Assembly (NCBI GenBank): GCA_045600905.1
Contig: JAZRYT010000022.1
Location: 1 to 5,519 of the forward strand
Direction of reading: 5' to 3'
From: F23-D06 sp045600905
Lineage (GTDB): Bacteria; Bacteroidota; Bacteroidia; Bacteroidales; WCHB1-69
Length of the DNA stretch: 5,519 nucleotides
Below are positions 1 through 5,206 of the stretch, piece by piece. Position numbers and translations under genes: made by a program. Numbering within the stretch: the first letter of the stretch is position 1; every line of letters starts with the position of its first letter. A model generated the notes under the pieces. That model did no database searches. It had not been told where the DNA came from and worked only from the letters and a program-made list of their open reading frames with translations.

Positions 1-406
1 GGTTAATCAGTACGAAACCGTTTTCATTATGACGCCCGTTTTATCTGAAGATCAGATGAAGGAAACGGTACAAAAATTCGAGAAGATTCTCACCGACAAA
101 GGCGCTGAGATCGTACATCAAGAAAACTGGGGTCTCCGTAAATTGGAATACCCTATTCAAAAGAAATCCTCCGGTTTCTATCATTTAATTGAATTCAAGG
201 CAGAAGGTTCCACAGTAGAAGCTCTTGAACTCCAATATCGCCGTGACGAACGCATTATGCGCTTCCTTACCGTCGCTATGGACAAATATGCAATCGCATA
301 CGCAGAAAAGAGACGCGCTAACCGCAAAGGCGCTAAGGAAGAAGTTGCTGAACAGCCTTCCCAAGAAGTTAACAATGAGTCTAATCAAACTGAACAAGCA
401 CAATAA
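1..406 (+). CDS. rpsF: 30S ribosomal protein S6, 5' end cut by window edge
   Basis: S6 is a small-subunit ribosomal protein that binds 16S rRNA in the platform as a partner of S18. The frame stays open from base 2 to the ATG at 29, and those nine codons read VNQYETVFI, which is the first beta strand of Bacteroidota S6 proteins. The ATG at 29 is therefore an internal Met and the true start lies just left of the window. Further S6 hallmarks follow: ENWGLRKLEYPIQKK, a GFYHLIEF strand and a YRRDERIMRFLTV segment. The C-terminus carries a polar Glu/Gln/Asn-rich tail, common and variable in S6. The stop is followed after only 2 nt by rpsR, as expected for translational coupling of the S6:S18 pair. 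Identity is secure; only the exact start is unseen. Confidence 0.96.
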   Translation, partial: VNQYETVFIMTPVLSEDQMKETVQKFEKILTDKGAEIVHQENWGLRKLEYPIQKKSSGFYHLIEFKAEGSTVEALELQYRRDERIMRFLTVAMDKYAIAYAEKRRANRKGAKEEVAEQPSQEVNNESNQTEQAQ

Positions 407-408
407 TT

Positions 409-681
409 ATGGCACAACAATCAGATATTAAATACATTGCTCCAGTAGCAGTTGATATTAAGAAGAAAAAATATTGCCGTTTCAAAAAAAGCGGTATCAA
501 ATACATCGATTATAAAGATGGTGAATTCCTGAAAAAGTTCGTCAACGAACAAGGTAAGATTTTACCTCGCCGTTTGACAGGTACTTCTCTGAAATATCAG
601 AAGAAAGTCGCTCAGGCAGTTAAGAGAGCTCGTCACTTGGCTCTGCTTCCATTCGTAACCGATAATTTAAAATCTAACTAA
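409..681 (+). CDS. rpsR: 30S ribosomal protein S18
   Basis: S18 binds 16S rRNA together with S6 on the platform of the small subunit. The 90-residue product has normal length for the family. Seen in the sequence are the N-terminal KYCRF motif (residues 21-25) with a single Cys, and the signature ILPRRLTGTS (51-60) followed by the basic helix LKYQKKVAQAVKRARHLALL, which is the most conserved part of S18. It lies 2 nt after the rpsF stop and 14 nt before rplI, in the common order rpsF-rpsR-rplI. No separate promoter or Shine-Dalgarno sequence is visible in the 2-nt gap, so translation probably depends on ribosomes finishing rpsF. Confidence 0.97.
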   Translation: MAQQSDIKYIAPVAVDIKKKKYCRFKKSGIKYIDYKDGEFLKKFVNEQGKILPRRLTGTSLKYQKKVAQAVKRARHLALLPFVTDNLKSN

Positions 682-682
682 T

Positions 683-687
683 AGGAG
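683..687 (+). promoter_or_regulatory. Shine-Dalgarno sequence of rplI
   Basis: AGGAG sits 8 nt before the rplI ATG at 696, an ideal placement. It is notable because the other starts in the window (pyrH, the 2TM gene, frr, gcvH, the PLP enzyme) have A/T-rich leaders without a purine-rich anti-16S match, the usual state in Bacteroidota. It supports the ATG at 696 as the true start of L9. Confidence 0.7.
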
Positions 688-695
688 ATCATAAT

Positions 696-1154
696 ATGGA
701 AATTATATTAAAACAAGACGTACAGAATTTGGGCTATGCTGACGACCTCGTTAAGGTTAAAGATGGTTATGCCCGCAACTATCTCATTCCTAATGGAATG
801 GCTGAGCTCGCAACTCCTGCAAAGAAGAAAATGCTTGCTGAAACTTTGAAACAACGCGCTTTCAAAGCTGAAAAAATTAGAAAAGAAGCTGAATTCCTCG
901 CTGGTAAAATCGAAGGCCTCGAAGTCACTATCGCAACCAAAGCATCCGAAAAAGGTACGATTTTCGGCTCCGTTACTCCTATCGCAGTCGCTAACGCTCT
1001 CAAAGAACAACACGACATCGAAATCGACCGCAGAAAAATCGTCATGCACGAAGATCATATCAAAGAACTTGGCAAATATACAGCGCAAGTCAATCTGCAC
1101 AAAGATTTCAATAAGGTCAACATCAATCTTAACGTTGTTGCAGAACAAGAATAA
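696..1154 (+). CDS. rplI: 50S ribosomal protein L9
   Basis: L9 is a large-subunit protein that binds 23S rRNA near the L1 stalk; in well-studied bacteria it reaches across to neighbouring ribosomes and helps keep the reading frame. The 152-residue length is typical. The N-terminal domain starts MEIILKQDVQNLG and includes the family signature GYARNYLIPNGMA (residues 24-36). It is followed by a long charged helix (about 41-75, rich in Lys, Glu and Ala) and a C-terminal domain with FGSVTP and a DRRKI segment. The start is set by a good AGGAG Shine-Dalgarno sequence. It is the last gene of the ribosomal operon and is followed by a strong terminator. Ala codons are mostly GCT and GCA, as expected for a highly expressed gene here. 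Confidence 0.97.
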   Translation: MEIILKQDVQNLGYADDLVKVKDGYARNYLIPNGMAELATPAKKKMLAETLKQRAFKAEKIRKEAEFLAGKIEGLEVTIATKASEKGTIFGSVTPIAVANALKEQHDIEIDRRKIVMHEDHIKELGKYTAQVNLHKDFNKVNINLNVVAEQE

Positions 1155-1174
1155 TTTTTCTTACCTTATAATTG

Positions 1175-1204
1175 AAAAGGCTTTCCTTTCGGGAAGCCTT
1201 TTTT
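1175..1204 (+). terminator. Intrinsic terminator of the rpsF-rpsR-rplI operon
   Basis: A 12-bp stem (1175-1186 with 1191-1202, one G-U pair) closes on the 4-nt loop TTTC, and the right arm runs into six T residues (1199-1204). It begins 20 nt after the rplI stop. The A-run facing the T-run makes it possibly active in both directions, but there is no convergent gene. Confidence 0.9.
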
Positions 1205-1264
1205 GTTCTATTATGCTGCTGTTTTATTGAAAACAAAACTCTTTCTCTTAAAAACTTTTTTTTG

Positions 1265-1272
1265 TATTTTTG
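1265..1272 (+). promoter_or_regulatory. Bacteroidota-type -7 element upstream of pyrH
   Basis: TATTTTTG matches the Bacteroidota primary-sigma -7 consensus TAnnTTTG exactly. It lies in a T-rich stretch after the rplI terminator. No clean -33 TTTG is found at the usual spacing; the closest is TTTC near 1242-1245. A start of transcription a few bases downstream would leave only roughly 10 nt of leader before the pyrH ATG at 1290. It is the only obvious promoter between the terminator and pyrH, so it probably drives pyrH and the genes after it. Confidence 0.65.
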
Positions 1273-1289
1273 CGACCTAATTTTTGCGT

Positions 1290-1994
1290 ATGAAATACAA
1301 ACGTATATTACTGAAATTAAGTGGTGAGTCTTTGATGGGTAATGACAATTACGGCATCAACTATCAGACCGTATGTCATTTTGCTTCCGAAATCAAATCC
1401 GCCGTGGAAATGGGCGTCCAGGTGGGCGTCGTCATTGGTGGCGGCAACATATTCCGTGGCGTGCAAGGCGCATCCAAAGGCTTTGACCGCCGTCAGGGCG
1501 ATCAAATGGGAATGTTGGCCACTATTATCAATGCGATGGCTGTTCAAGCCGTTCTGGAAGAAATGGAAGTGAAGGCAAAAGTCCTCACAGCGGTTGCTAT
1601 AGAAGGAGTGAGCGAGAAAATATCCTGGCGCAAGTCTGTGGAAACGTTGGAAGCCGGCTATGTCGCCATCCTCGGCGGAGGCACGGGAAATCCTTTTTTC
1701 ACTACAGACACCGGCGCAGCACTTCGCGCCGTGGAAATCAAAGCAGACCTGCTGCTTAAAGGCACACGCGTGGATGGCGTCTATACCGCAGACCCGGAAA
1801 AAGACCCGACCGCAACCAAATACACCAACCTTACGTTTGACGAGGCTTACCAGAAAAACCTCAAAATTATGGATATGACGGCCTTTACCCTCTGCAAGGA
1901 AAACAATATGCCGATTTATGTCTATGACGCCAACAAACCAGGAAACCTTGCCAAAGTGCTCAATGGTGAAGAAATCGGAACCTTATTGCAATAA
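1290..1994 (+). CDS. pyrH: UMP kinase (uridylate kinase)
   Basis: PyrH phosphorylates UMP to UDP with ATP, the committed kinase step towards UTP and CTP, in the cytoplasm. The protein is 234 residues, normal for the bacterial hexameric UMP kinase of the amino acid kinase fold. Visible motifs are KLSGE (residues 9-13) for phosphate binding, GGGNIFRG (50-57), D71 followed by GMLATIINA (74-82) for UMP binding, GGTGNPFFTTDTGAALRA (130-147), and KGTRVDGVYTADP (157-169) for nucleotide binding. The ATG at 1290 is chosen over the in-frame TTG at 1284, because MKYKRILLKLSGE is the usual N-terminus and the promoter lies very close. It is 5 nt before the 2TM gene and in the same unit as frr, a widely conserved pyrH-frr neighbourhood. 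Ala codons favour GCC, unlike the ribosomal genes. Confidence 0.97.
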   Translation: MKYKRILLKLSGESLMGNDNYGINYQTVCHFASEIKSAVEMGVQVGVVIGGGNIFRGVQGASKGFDRRQGDQMGMLATIINAMAVQAVLEEMEVKAKVLTAVAIEGVSEKISWRKSVETLEAGYVAILGGGTGNPFFTTDTGAALRAVEIKADLLLKGTRVDGVYTADPEKDPTATKYTNLTFDEAYQKNLKIMDMTAFTLCKENNMPIYVYDANKPGNLAKVLNGEEIGTLLQ

Positions 1995-1999
1995 ATATT

Positions 2000-2380
2000 A
2001 TGGAAGAAGAAATTTTAAATCCTGAGATTTCCGCTGAAGAAGACAACAAGATGCAAAATGTAGCAACTGCTCGCGTCAAATTCAAAGTCCATTTGAGCAT
2101 CTTCGTGATTGTGAACCTCATACTTTGGGTGCTGTTCTTCACGCTCTTCAGCGCCGTCGTTACAGATCCCAATATTTATAACGCCATCTTGAAAGTCTTT
2201 ATCTGCGTTACCGTTGTCTGGCTGTTATTGGTTGTCGGCCACTACTGCATCGCATACAAATGGAATAAAACCTTTGTCGAAAAAGAACTCAAGAAACTTA
2301 AAAAACAGCGCGCCAAACAACTGGCACAAATTGAAAAACTCAAAACCGAAATCCAAAAAGATACTATCAATCAAAAGTAA
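2000..2380 (+). CDS. Small two-helix membrane protein (2TM-domain-like)
   Basis: This 126-residue protein has a short acidic N-terminus (about 1-16), two strongly hydrophobic segments (about 30-52 and 61-86) and a very basic, Lys/Gln-rich C-terminal helix (about 90-122) likely to form a coiled coil. The ARVKFKVHLSIFVIVNL start of helix 1 and the AYKWNKTFVEKELKKLKK end of helix 2 resemble the 2TM domain found in many Bacteroidota proteins, sometimes fused to LytTR or histidine kinase regulators; here no other domain is present. Loop length and charge suggest a hairpin with both termini in the cytoplasm. It starts 5 nt after pyrH and ends 41 nt before frr, so it is almost surely co-transcribed. 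Its function is unknown. The membership call rests on pattern only. Confidence 0.8.
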   Translation: MEEEILNPEISAEEDNKMQNVATARVKFKVHLSIFVIVNLILWVLFFTLFSAVVTDPNIYNAILKVFICVTVVWLLLVVGHYCIAYKWNKTFVEKELKKLKKQRAKQLAQIEKLKTEIQKDTINQK

Positions 2381-2421
2381 TATCCCCTTTATCTTTAATC
2401 TTTAAACCTTAAACTTATCCT

Positions 2422-2979
2422 ATGGATACGCAAACTTGTTTGAAAAACACAAAGGAAAGCATGAACTCTACAGTCGCTTTCTTTGATAAATCTTTACAGA
2501 AAATCCGCGCCGGGAAAGCTTCTCCCCAAATGCTAGAAGGCCTGAAAGTAGATTATTACGGCAATCCGACTCCCGTTGACCAAGTCGCCAACATCAACAC
2601 ACCGGATGCCCACCAAATCGTCATCCAACCGTGGGAACGCAATATGCTTCCCGTTATTGAAAAAGCAATCCTGGCCGCCAATATCGGCCTGACACCGCAA
2701 AACAACGGCGAATTCATCCGCCTCGTGGTGCCTACCCCGACAGAAGAACGTCGTAAGGAATTGGTGAAGAAAGCCAAACAAGAGGCTGAACAAACCAAAG
2801 TCTCCATCCGCAACATCCGCCGTAGCGCTAACGATGAAGCTAAGAAATTGAAAGACGACGGCTCTCCAGAAGATGAGGTTAAGAAGCTTGAAACCGATAT
2901 CCAAAAAGCTACCGACGAGGCAATTGCCAAAGTCGATAAGATTATGGATGCTAAGGAAAAAGAAATTATGACCGTATAA
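2422..2979 (+). CDS. frr: Ribosome recycling factor
   Basis: RRF works with EF-G to split the post-termination ribosome so that subunits can be reused. The 185-residue length is exactly typical. Domain I helices carry the signature IRAGKASPQML (residues 28-38) and, in the third helix, the RNIRRSANDEAKKLK segment (130-144) that contacts 23S rRNA. The small domain II lies between, with VDYYGNPTPVDQVANI (43-58) and the IQPWER strand (68-73). The C-terminal helix ends in KIMDAKEKEIMTV. There is no Shine-Dalgarno sequence; the 41-nt gap from the 2TM gene is A/T-rich with two tandem copies of TCTTTAA (2392-2405). pyrH and frr being close is a classic arrangement. Identity is secure. Confidence 0.97.
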   Translation: MDTQTCLKNTKESMNSTVAFFDKSLQKIRAGKASPQMLEGLKVDYYGNPTPVDQVANINTPDAHQIVIQPWERNMLPVIEKAILAANIGLTPQNNGEFIRLVVPTPTEERRKELVKKAKQEAEQTKVSIRNIRRSANDEAKKLKDDGSPEDEVKKLETDIQKATDEAIAKVDKIMDAKEKEIMTV

Positions 2980-3023
2980 TAAGACTATAATCAATTATTT
3001 ATCAATCAATAAATTTTAATAAT

Positions 3024-3401
3024 ATGAATATTCCTGAAAATTTAAAGTATTCTGCTGACCACGAATGGTTAAAAGTAGATGGCGAATTCGCCTACGTAGG
3101 TATTACCGCTCACGCTGCTAACGAACTCGGTGACATCGTTTTCCTCGACATCACCTCTGTCGGTGAAACTTTGGACAAAGACGAAGTATTCGGTACTATC
3201 GAAGCAGTTAAGACCGTTGCTGACCTTATGCTGCCCGTTGCAGGTGAAGTCGTTGAATTCAACGAAGCTCTTGAAGCAAACCCCGCACTCGTAAACAGCG
3301 ACACATACGGCGAAGGCTGGATTATCAAAGTTAAAATGACAGATCCCGCTCAAGTTGACGAACTTATGGATGCTGCCGCTTACACCGCAATGATTGGCTA
3401 A
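3024..3401 (+). CDS. gcvH: Glycine cleavage system H protein
   Basis: GcvH is the lipoylated shuttle protein of the glycine cleavage system. It carries the aminomethyl group from the P protein (glycine decarboxylase) to the T protein and is then reoxidised by the L protein; in some bacteria it also serves as a lipoyl relay to other enzymes. The 125-residue product shows the N-terminal LKYSADHEWLKV motif, GITAHAANELGDIVFLD (27-42), and the lipoyl site IEAVKTVADL (59-68) with Lys63 as the predicted lipoylated residue, followed by MLPVAGEVVEFNEAL. The C-terminal GEGWIIKVKM strand is also typical. No gcvP, gcvT or lipoyl ligase gene lies in the window. It begins 44 nt after frr and is followed by a terminator. 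GCT-rich Ala codons suggest high expression. Confidence 0.96.
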   Translation: MNIPENLKYSADHEWLKVDGEFAYVGITAHAANELGDIVFLDITSVGETLDKDEVFGTIEAVKTVADLMLPVAGEVVEFNEALEANPALVNSDTYGEGWIIKVKMTDPAQVDELMDAAAYTAMIG

Positions 3402-3421
3402 TATCAATCTGCATAACATAG

Positions 3422-3461
3422 AAAAGGCAGAAATCCTTGAAATGTGTTTCTGCCTTTTTTT
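3422..3461 (+). terminator. Intrinsic terminator after gcvH
   Basis: A perfect 12-bp stem (3422-3433 with 3447-3458) with core GGCAGAAA/TTTCTGCC and a 13-nt loop runs into seven T residues (3455-3461). It starts 20 nt after the gcvH stop. The next gene starts at 3485, only 23 nt beyond the T-run, so downstream genes need either read-through or a promoter overlapping this hairpin. Confidence 0.88.
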
Positions 3462-3484
3462 GCTATAAATCAAAAAATACAAAT

Positions 3485-3769
3485 ATGGGATTATTAGACA
3501 AAATTAAAGGCTTGTCCGGTGCCGTAAAGGACATTACTTCCAATAAGGAAGTCAAGGAAGCCATAAAAGATATAAAGTCCAGCCAGGATGTCAAAGAAGC
3601 CATCGACCACCTGAAGAAAGACAAGGACATCAAATCCGCCATCAAGGAAATCGCCGGCAGCAAGGAATTGAAAGATTCTGTCAAAGACATCACTTCCAAC
3701 AAGGAAGTCAAAGACGCACTGGGCCAAATCACCTCTTCTTTTAAAGGAGACAAGAAAGAAGAAAAATAA
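3485..3769 (+). CDS. Lysine-rich 13-residue-repeat protein, function unknown
   Basis: I do not recognise a named family. The 94-residue product starts MGLLDKIKGLSG and is then almost entirely six tandem 13-residue units (residues 13-90) with consensus A-[IV]-K-D-I-x-S-x-K-[ED]-[VIL]-K-[ED]. It has 22 Lys, no Cys, Trp or Tyr, one Phe and no signal peptide or membrane segment, so it is probably a soluble, helical cytoplasmic protein. Start choice: the frame is open upstream to an ATG at 3437, but that start lies inside the gcvH terminator hairpin and adds an unlike, Cys/Phe-containing leader; the ATG at 3485 fits the small-protein N-terminus MGLLDKIK. It is followed after 39 nt by the PLP enzyme and has no terminator of its own. 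Ala codons favour GCC. Confidence 0.82.
   Translation: MGLLDKIKGLSGAVKDITSNKEVKEAIKDIKSSQDVKEAIDHLKKDKDIKSAIKEIAGSKELKDSVKDITSNKEVKDALGQITSSFKGDKKEEK
3521..3754 (+). repeat. Six in-frame 39-bp tandem repeats encoding 13-residue units
   Basis: Units start at 3521, 3560, 3599, 3638, 3677 and 3716. In protein they read AVKDITSNKEVKE, AIKDIKSSQDVKE, AIDHLKKDKDIKS, AIKEIAGSKELKD, SVKDITSNKEVKD and a decayed ALGQITSSFKGDK. Units 1 and 5 share VKDITSNKEVK, with only a few synonymous differences in DNA, suggesting duplication with later drift or conversion between non-adjacent units. Within a unit, hydrophobic residues fall at i, i+3, i+4 and i+7 (V..AI..I) and the preceding S-x-x-E/D looks like a helix N-cap box. 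Confidence 0.88.
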
Positions 3770-3808
3770 CCGAAGTATTAACAATTAAATTCAACAAATA
3801 AAATCAAT

Positions 3809-5005
3809 ATGGAAAAATTCGATCCCGCAACCAACATCGAAAAGTTGGACAAAAAAGATGCTTACCGTGGCGTCAACCCGGCTATCAACGATAGCGCAAC
3901 CTTTATGTTTGAAAAAGCTCACCTTATGACGGATACATTCCACGGTGAGACCGAAGGTTACTACTTGTACTCCAGACATTGGAATCCGAGCGCAATGGCT
4001 CTCTGCGAATCATTGGCTGCTATGGAAGGTACAGAATGCGCATGGGCTACCGGTTCCGGTATGGCTGCCATCACCGTTGCTTTGATGCACGAAGTGAAAG
4101 CTGGCGACCATATCGTTTCCAGTATGACAACCTACGGTGGTACTTTCGCCTTCTTGAACAACTACATCAAGAAATTCGGTGTTGAAGTCACTTTCGTTAA
4201 TATGCAAGACCTGGATGCTGTTAAGGCTGCTATCCGCCCTAACACAAAGGTCCTCTATACGGAAACAATGAACAATCCTTTGCTCCGCATCGCTAATGTT
4301 CCAGAACTTTCTAAGATCGCTCACGCTGCTGGCGCAAAATTGTTGGTTGACAACACCTTCACTCCGATGATTTTCTCGCCGTATCGTCTTGGTGCTGATG
4401 TGGTTATCTATAGTATGACCAAATATGTCAACGGTATGAATGACTGTGTGGCTGGTGCTATCTGTGGTTCTGCAGCTTACATCAACTCTTTGATTGACGT
4501 GAACGACGGTACTGCTATGTTGCTCGGTCCTGTCTTGGATTCTTTCCGCGCTTCCAGCATCCAAAAGAATCTGCACACCCTCCATATCCGTATGAAGAAA
4601 CACAGCGAAAACGCTATGTACTTGGCAAAACGCTTCAAAGAAACCGGTATCAAATACAACTACCCCGGCCTTCCTGAACACGTTGACCACGAATTGTTCA
4701 AGACTATGATGAATGAAGAATACGGCTTCGGCGGTATGATTTCCATCGATATGGGTACAGCTGACAGAGCTTCTGCTATTATGGAAAAAATGCAGGAACT
4801 TGGCGTTGGTTACCTCGCAGTCAGCTTGGGTTACTTCAAGACCCTATTCTCTAACTCCGGAAAATCCACCTCTTCCGAAGTCCCAGAAGATATCCAAAAG
4901 GAAATGGGTATGAGCGAAGGCCTTATCCGCTTCTCCGTCGGTCTCGACAACGATCCGGAACGCACATTCCAATTGATCAAACAAGCTATCGACGCTACTC
5001 GCTAA
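3809..5005 (+). CDS. PLP-dependent trans-sulfuration enzyme (Cys/Met metabolism family)
   Basis: This 398-residue protein belongs to the cystathionine gamma-synthase/gamma-lyase, O-acetylhomoserine sulfhydrylase and methionine gamma-lyase superfamily (fold type I PLP enzymes, usually cytoplasmic tetramers). Visible family residues: Tyr54 and Arg56 in YSRHWNP (cofactor phosphate from the neighbour subunit), GSGMAA (82-87), Tyr109 in TTYGGT stacking on PLP, Asp181 in VDNTF binding the pyridine nitrogen, Lys205 in YSMTKYVNG as the Schiff-base lysine with Ser202 and Thr204, and Arg374 in LIRFSVG binding substrate carboxylate. Unusual: the usual GHxD after the lysine is GMND (209-212), and the C-terminal SLGxxESL motif is SLGYFKTL (339-346), with Lys344 in place of Glu. 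Gly111 stands where methionine gamma-lyases have Cys. Exact substrate cannot be assigned. GCT-biased Ala codons suggest strong expression. Confidence 0.9.
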   Translation: MEKFDPATNIEKLDKKDAYRGVNPAINDSATFMFEKAHLMTDTFHGETEGYYLYSRHWNPSAMALCESLAAMEGTECAWATGSGMAAITVALMHEVKAGDHIVSSMTTYGGTFAFLNNYIKKFGVEVTFVNMQDLDAVKAAIRPNTKVLYTETMNNPLLRIANVPELSKIAHAAGAKLLVDNTFTPMIFSPYRLGADVVIYSMTKYVNGMNDCVAGAICGSAAYINSLIDVNDGTAMLLGPVLDSFRASSIQKNLHTLHIRMKKHSENAMYLAKRFKETGIKYNYPGLPEHVDHELFKTMMNEEYGFGGMISIDMGTADRASAIMEKMQELGVGYLAVSLGYFKTLFSNSGKSTSSEVPEDIQKEMGMSEGLIRFSVGLDNDPERTFQLIKQAIDATR

Positions 5006-5026
5006 TTTTCGATAGTTTAATCATAG

Positions 5027-5064
5027 AAATCCGGTGCCATTTTGCGTGGCACCGGATTTTTTTT
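5027..5064 (+). terminator. Intrinsic terminator after the PLP enzyme gene
   Basis: A perfect 13-bp stem (5027-5039 with 5047-5059; core ATCCGGTGCCA/TGGCACCGGAT) with a 7-nt loop runs into eight T residues (5057-5064). It starts 21 nt after the stop codon and is the strongest terminator in the window. Confidence 0.95.
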
Positions 5065-5079
5065 GGTAACCATATACTT

Positions 5080-5112
5080 TTTGACCCAGTTTGTTTTGAT
5101 TTTATAGATTTG
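5080..5112 (+). promoter_or_regulatory. Candidate Bacteroidota promoter facing the structured region
   Basis: TTTG at 5080-5083 and TAGATTTG at 5105-5112 are separated by 21 nt and match the Bacteroidota -33 TTTG and -7 TAnnTTTG consensus fully. Transcription would run rightward into the hairpin-rich section, and further on it would be antisense to the transposase end. The words are short and the background T-rich, so a chance match is possible. Confidence 0.45.
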
Positions 5113-5131
5113 GGCGGCCCGGCACCGCCCA
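5111..5131. repeat. GC-rich hairpin TGGGCGG / CCGCCCA
   Basis: A perfect 7-bp inverted repeat (5111-5117 with 5125-5131) has a 7-nt loop. An alternative pairing exists between CGGCAC inside this loop and arm (near 5120-5125) and GTGCCG near 5148-5153, so two exclusive folds are possible. No T-run follows, so it is not an intrinsic terminator. Confidence 0.6.
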
Positions 5132-5188
5132 CGCACTCCCCAACGCTGTGCCGTCGCGCTTTTCACCCTAACTTGCTCCCCACCCACC

Positions 5189-5206
5189 ATGCGCCGTTAG
5201 GCGCAT
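5189..5206. repeat. Perfect hairpin ATGCGCC / GGCGCAT
   Basis: A perfect 7-bp inverted repeat (5189-5195 with 5200-5206) encloses the 4-nt loop GTTA. It lies in the GC-rich part of the gene-poor region. It is too GC-rich and compact to look like chance background, yet lacks a T-run on either side. Confidence 0.6.

Noticed and set aside
708..1148. Minus-strand ORF (146 codons) opposite rplI
   Set aside because: Phe/Ser/Asp-rich translation typical of the antisense of a Lys/Glu/Ala-rich gene; L9 is clearly the real product.
1284..1289. TTG at 1284 as the pyrH start
   Set aside because: It adds only Met-Arg before the standard MKYKRILLKLSGE N-terminus, lies within a few bases of the predicted transcription start, and ATG at 1290 is the better codon.
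2390..2405. TATCTTTA and tandem TCTTTAA before frr as promoter or operator
   Set aside because: One mismatch to the -7 consensus, no matching -33, and the repeats are short low-complexity A/T sequence.
3010..3017. TAAATTTT before gcvH as a -7 element
   Set aside because: One mismatch to TAnnTTTG at the key G, no -33 word at suitable spacing, and it would imply an essentially leaderless mRNA; the A/T-rich gap gives many such chance matches.
3437..3484. ATG at 3437 as the start of the repeat protein
   Set aside because: It lies in the loop of the gcvH terminator, and the 16 added residues are unlike the rest of the protein; ATG at 3485 gives a normal N-terminus.
4010..4690. Long minus-strand ORF (226 codons) opposite the PLP enzyme
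   Set aside because: It is a shadow frame of a strongly codon-biased gene; its translation is Ser/His/Val-rich with no family features, and the plus-strand protein is unmistakable.
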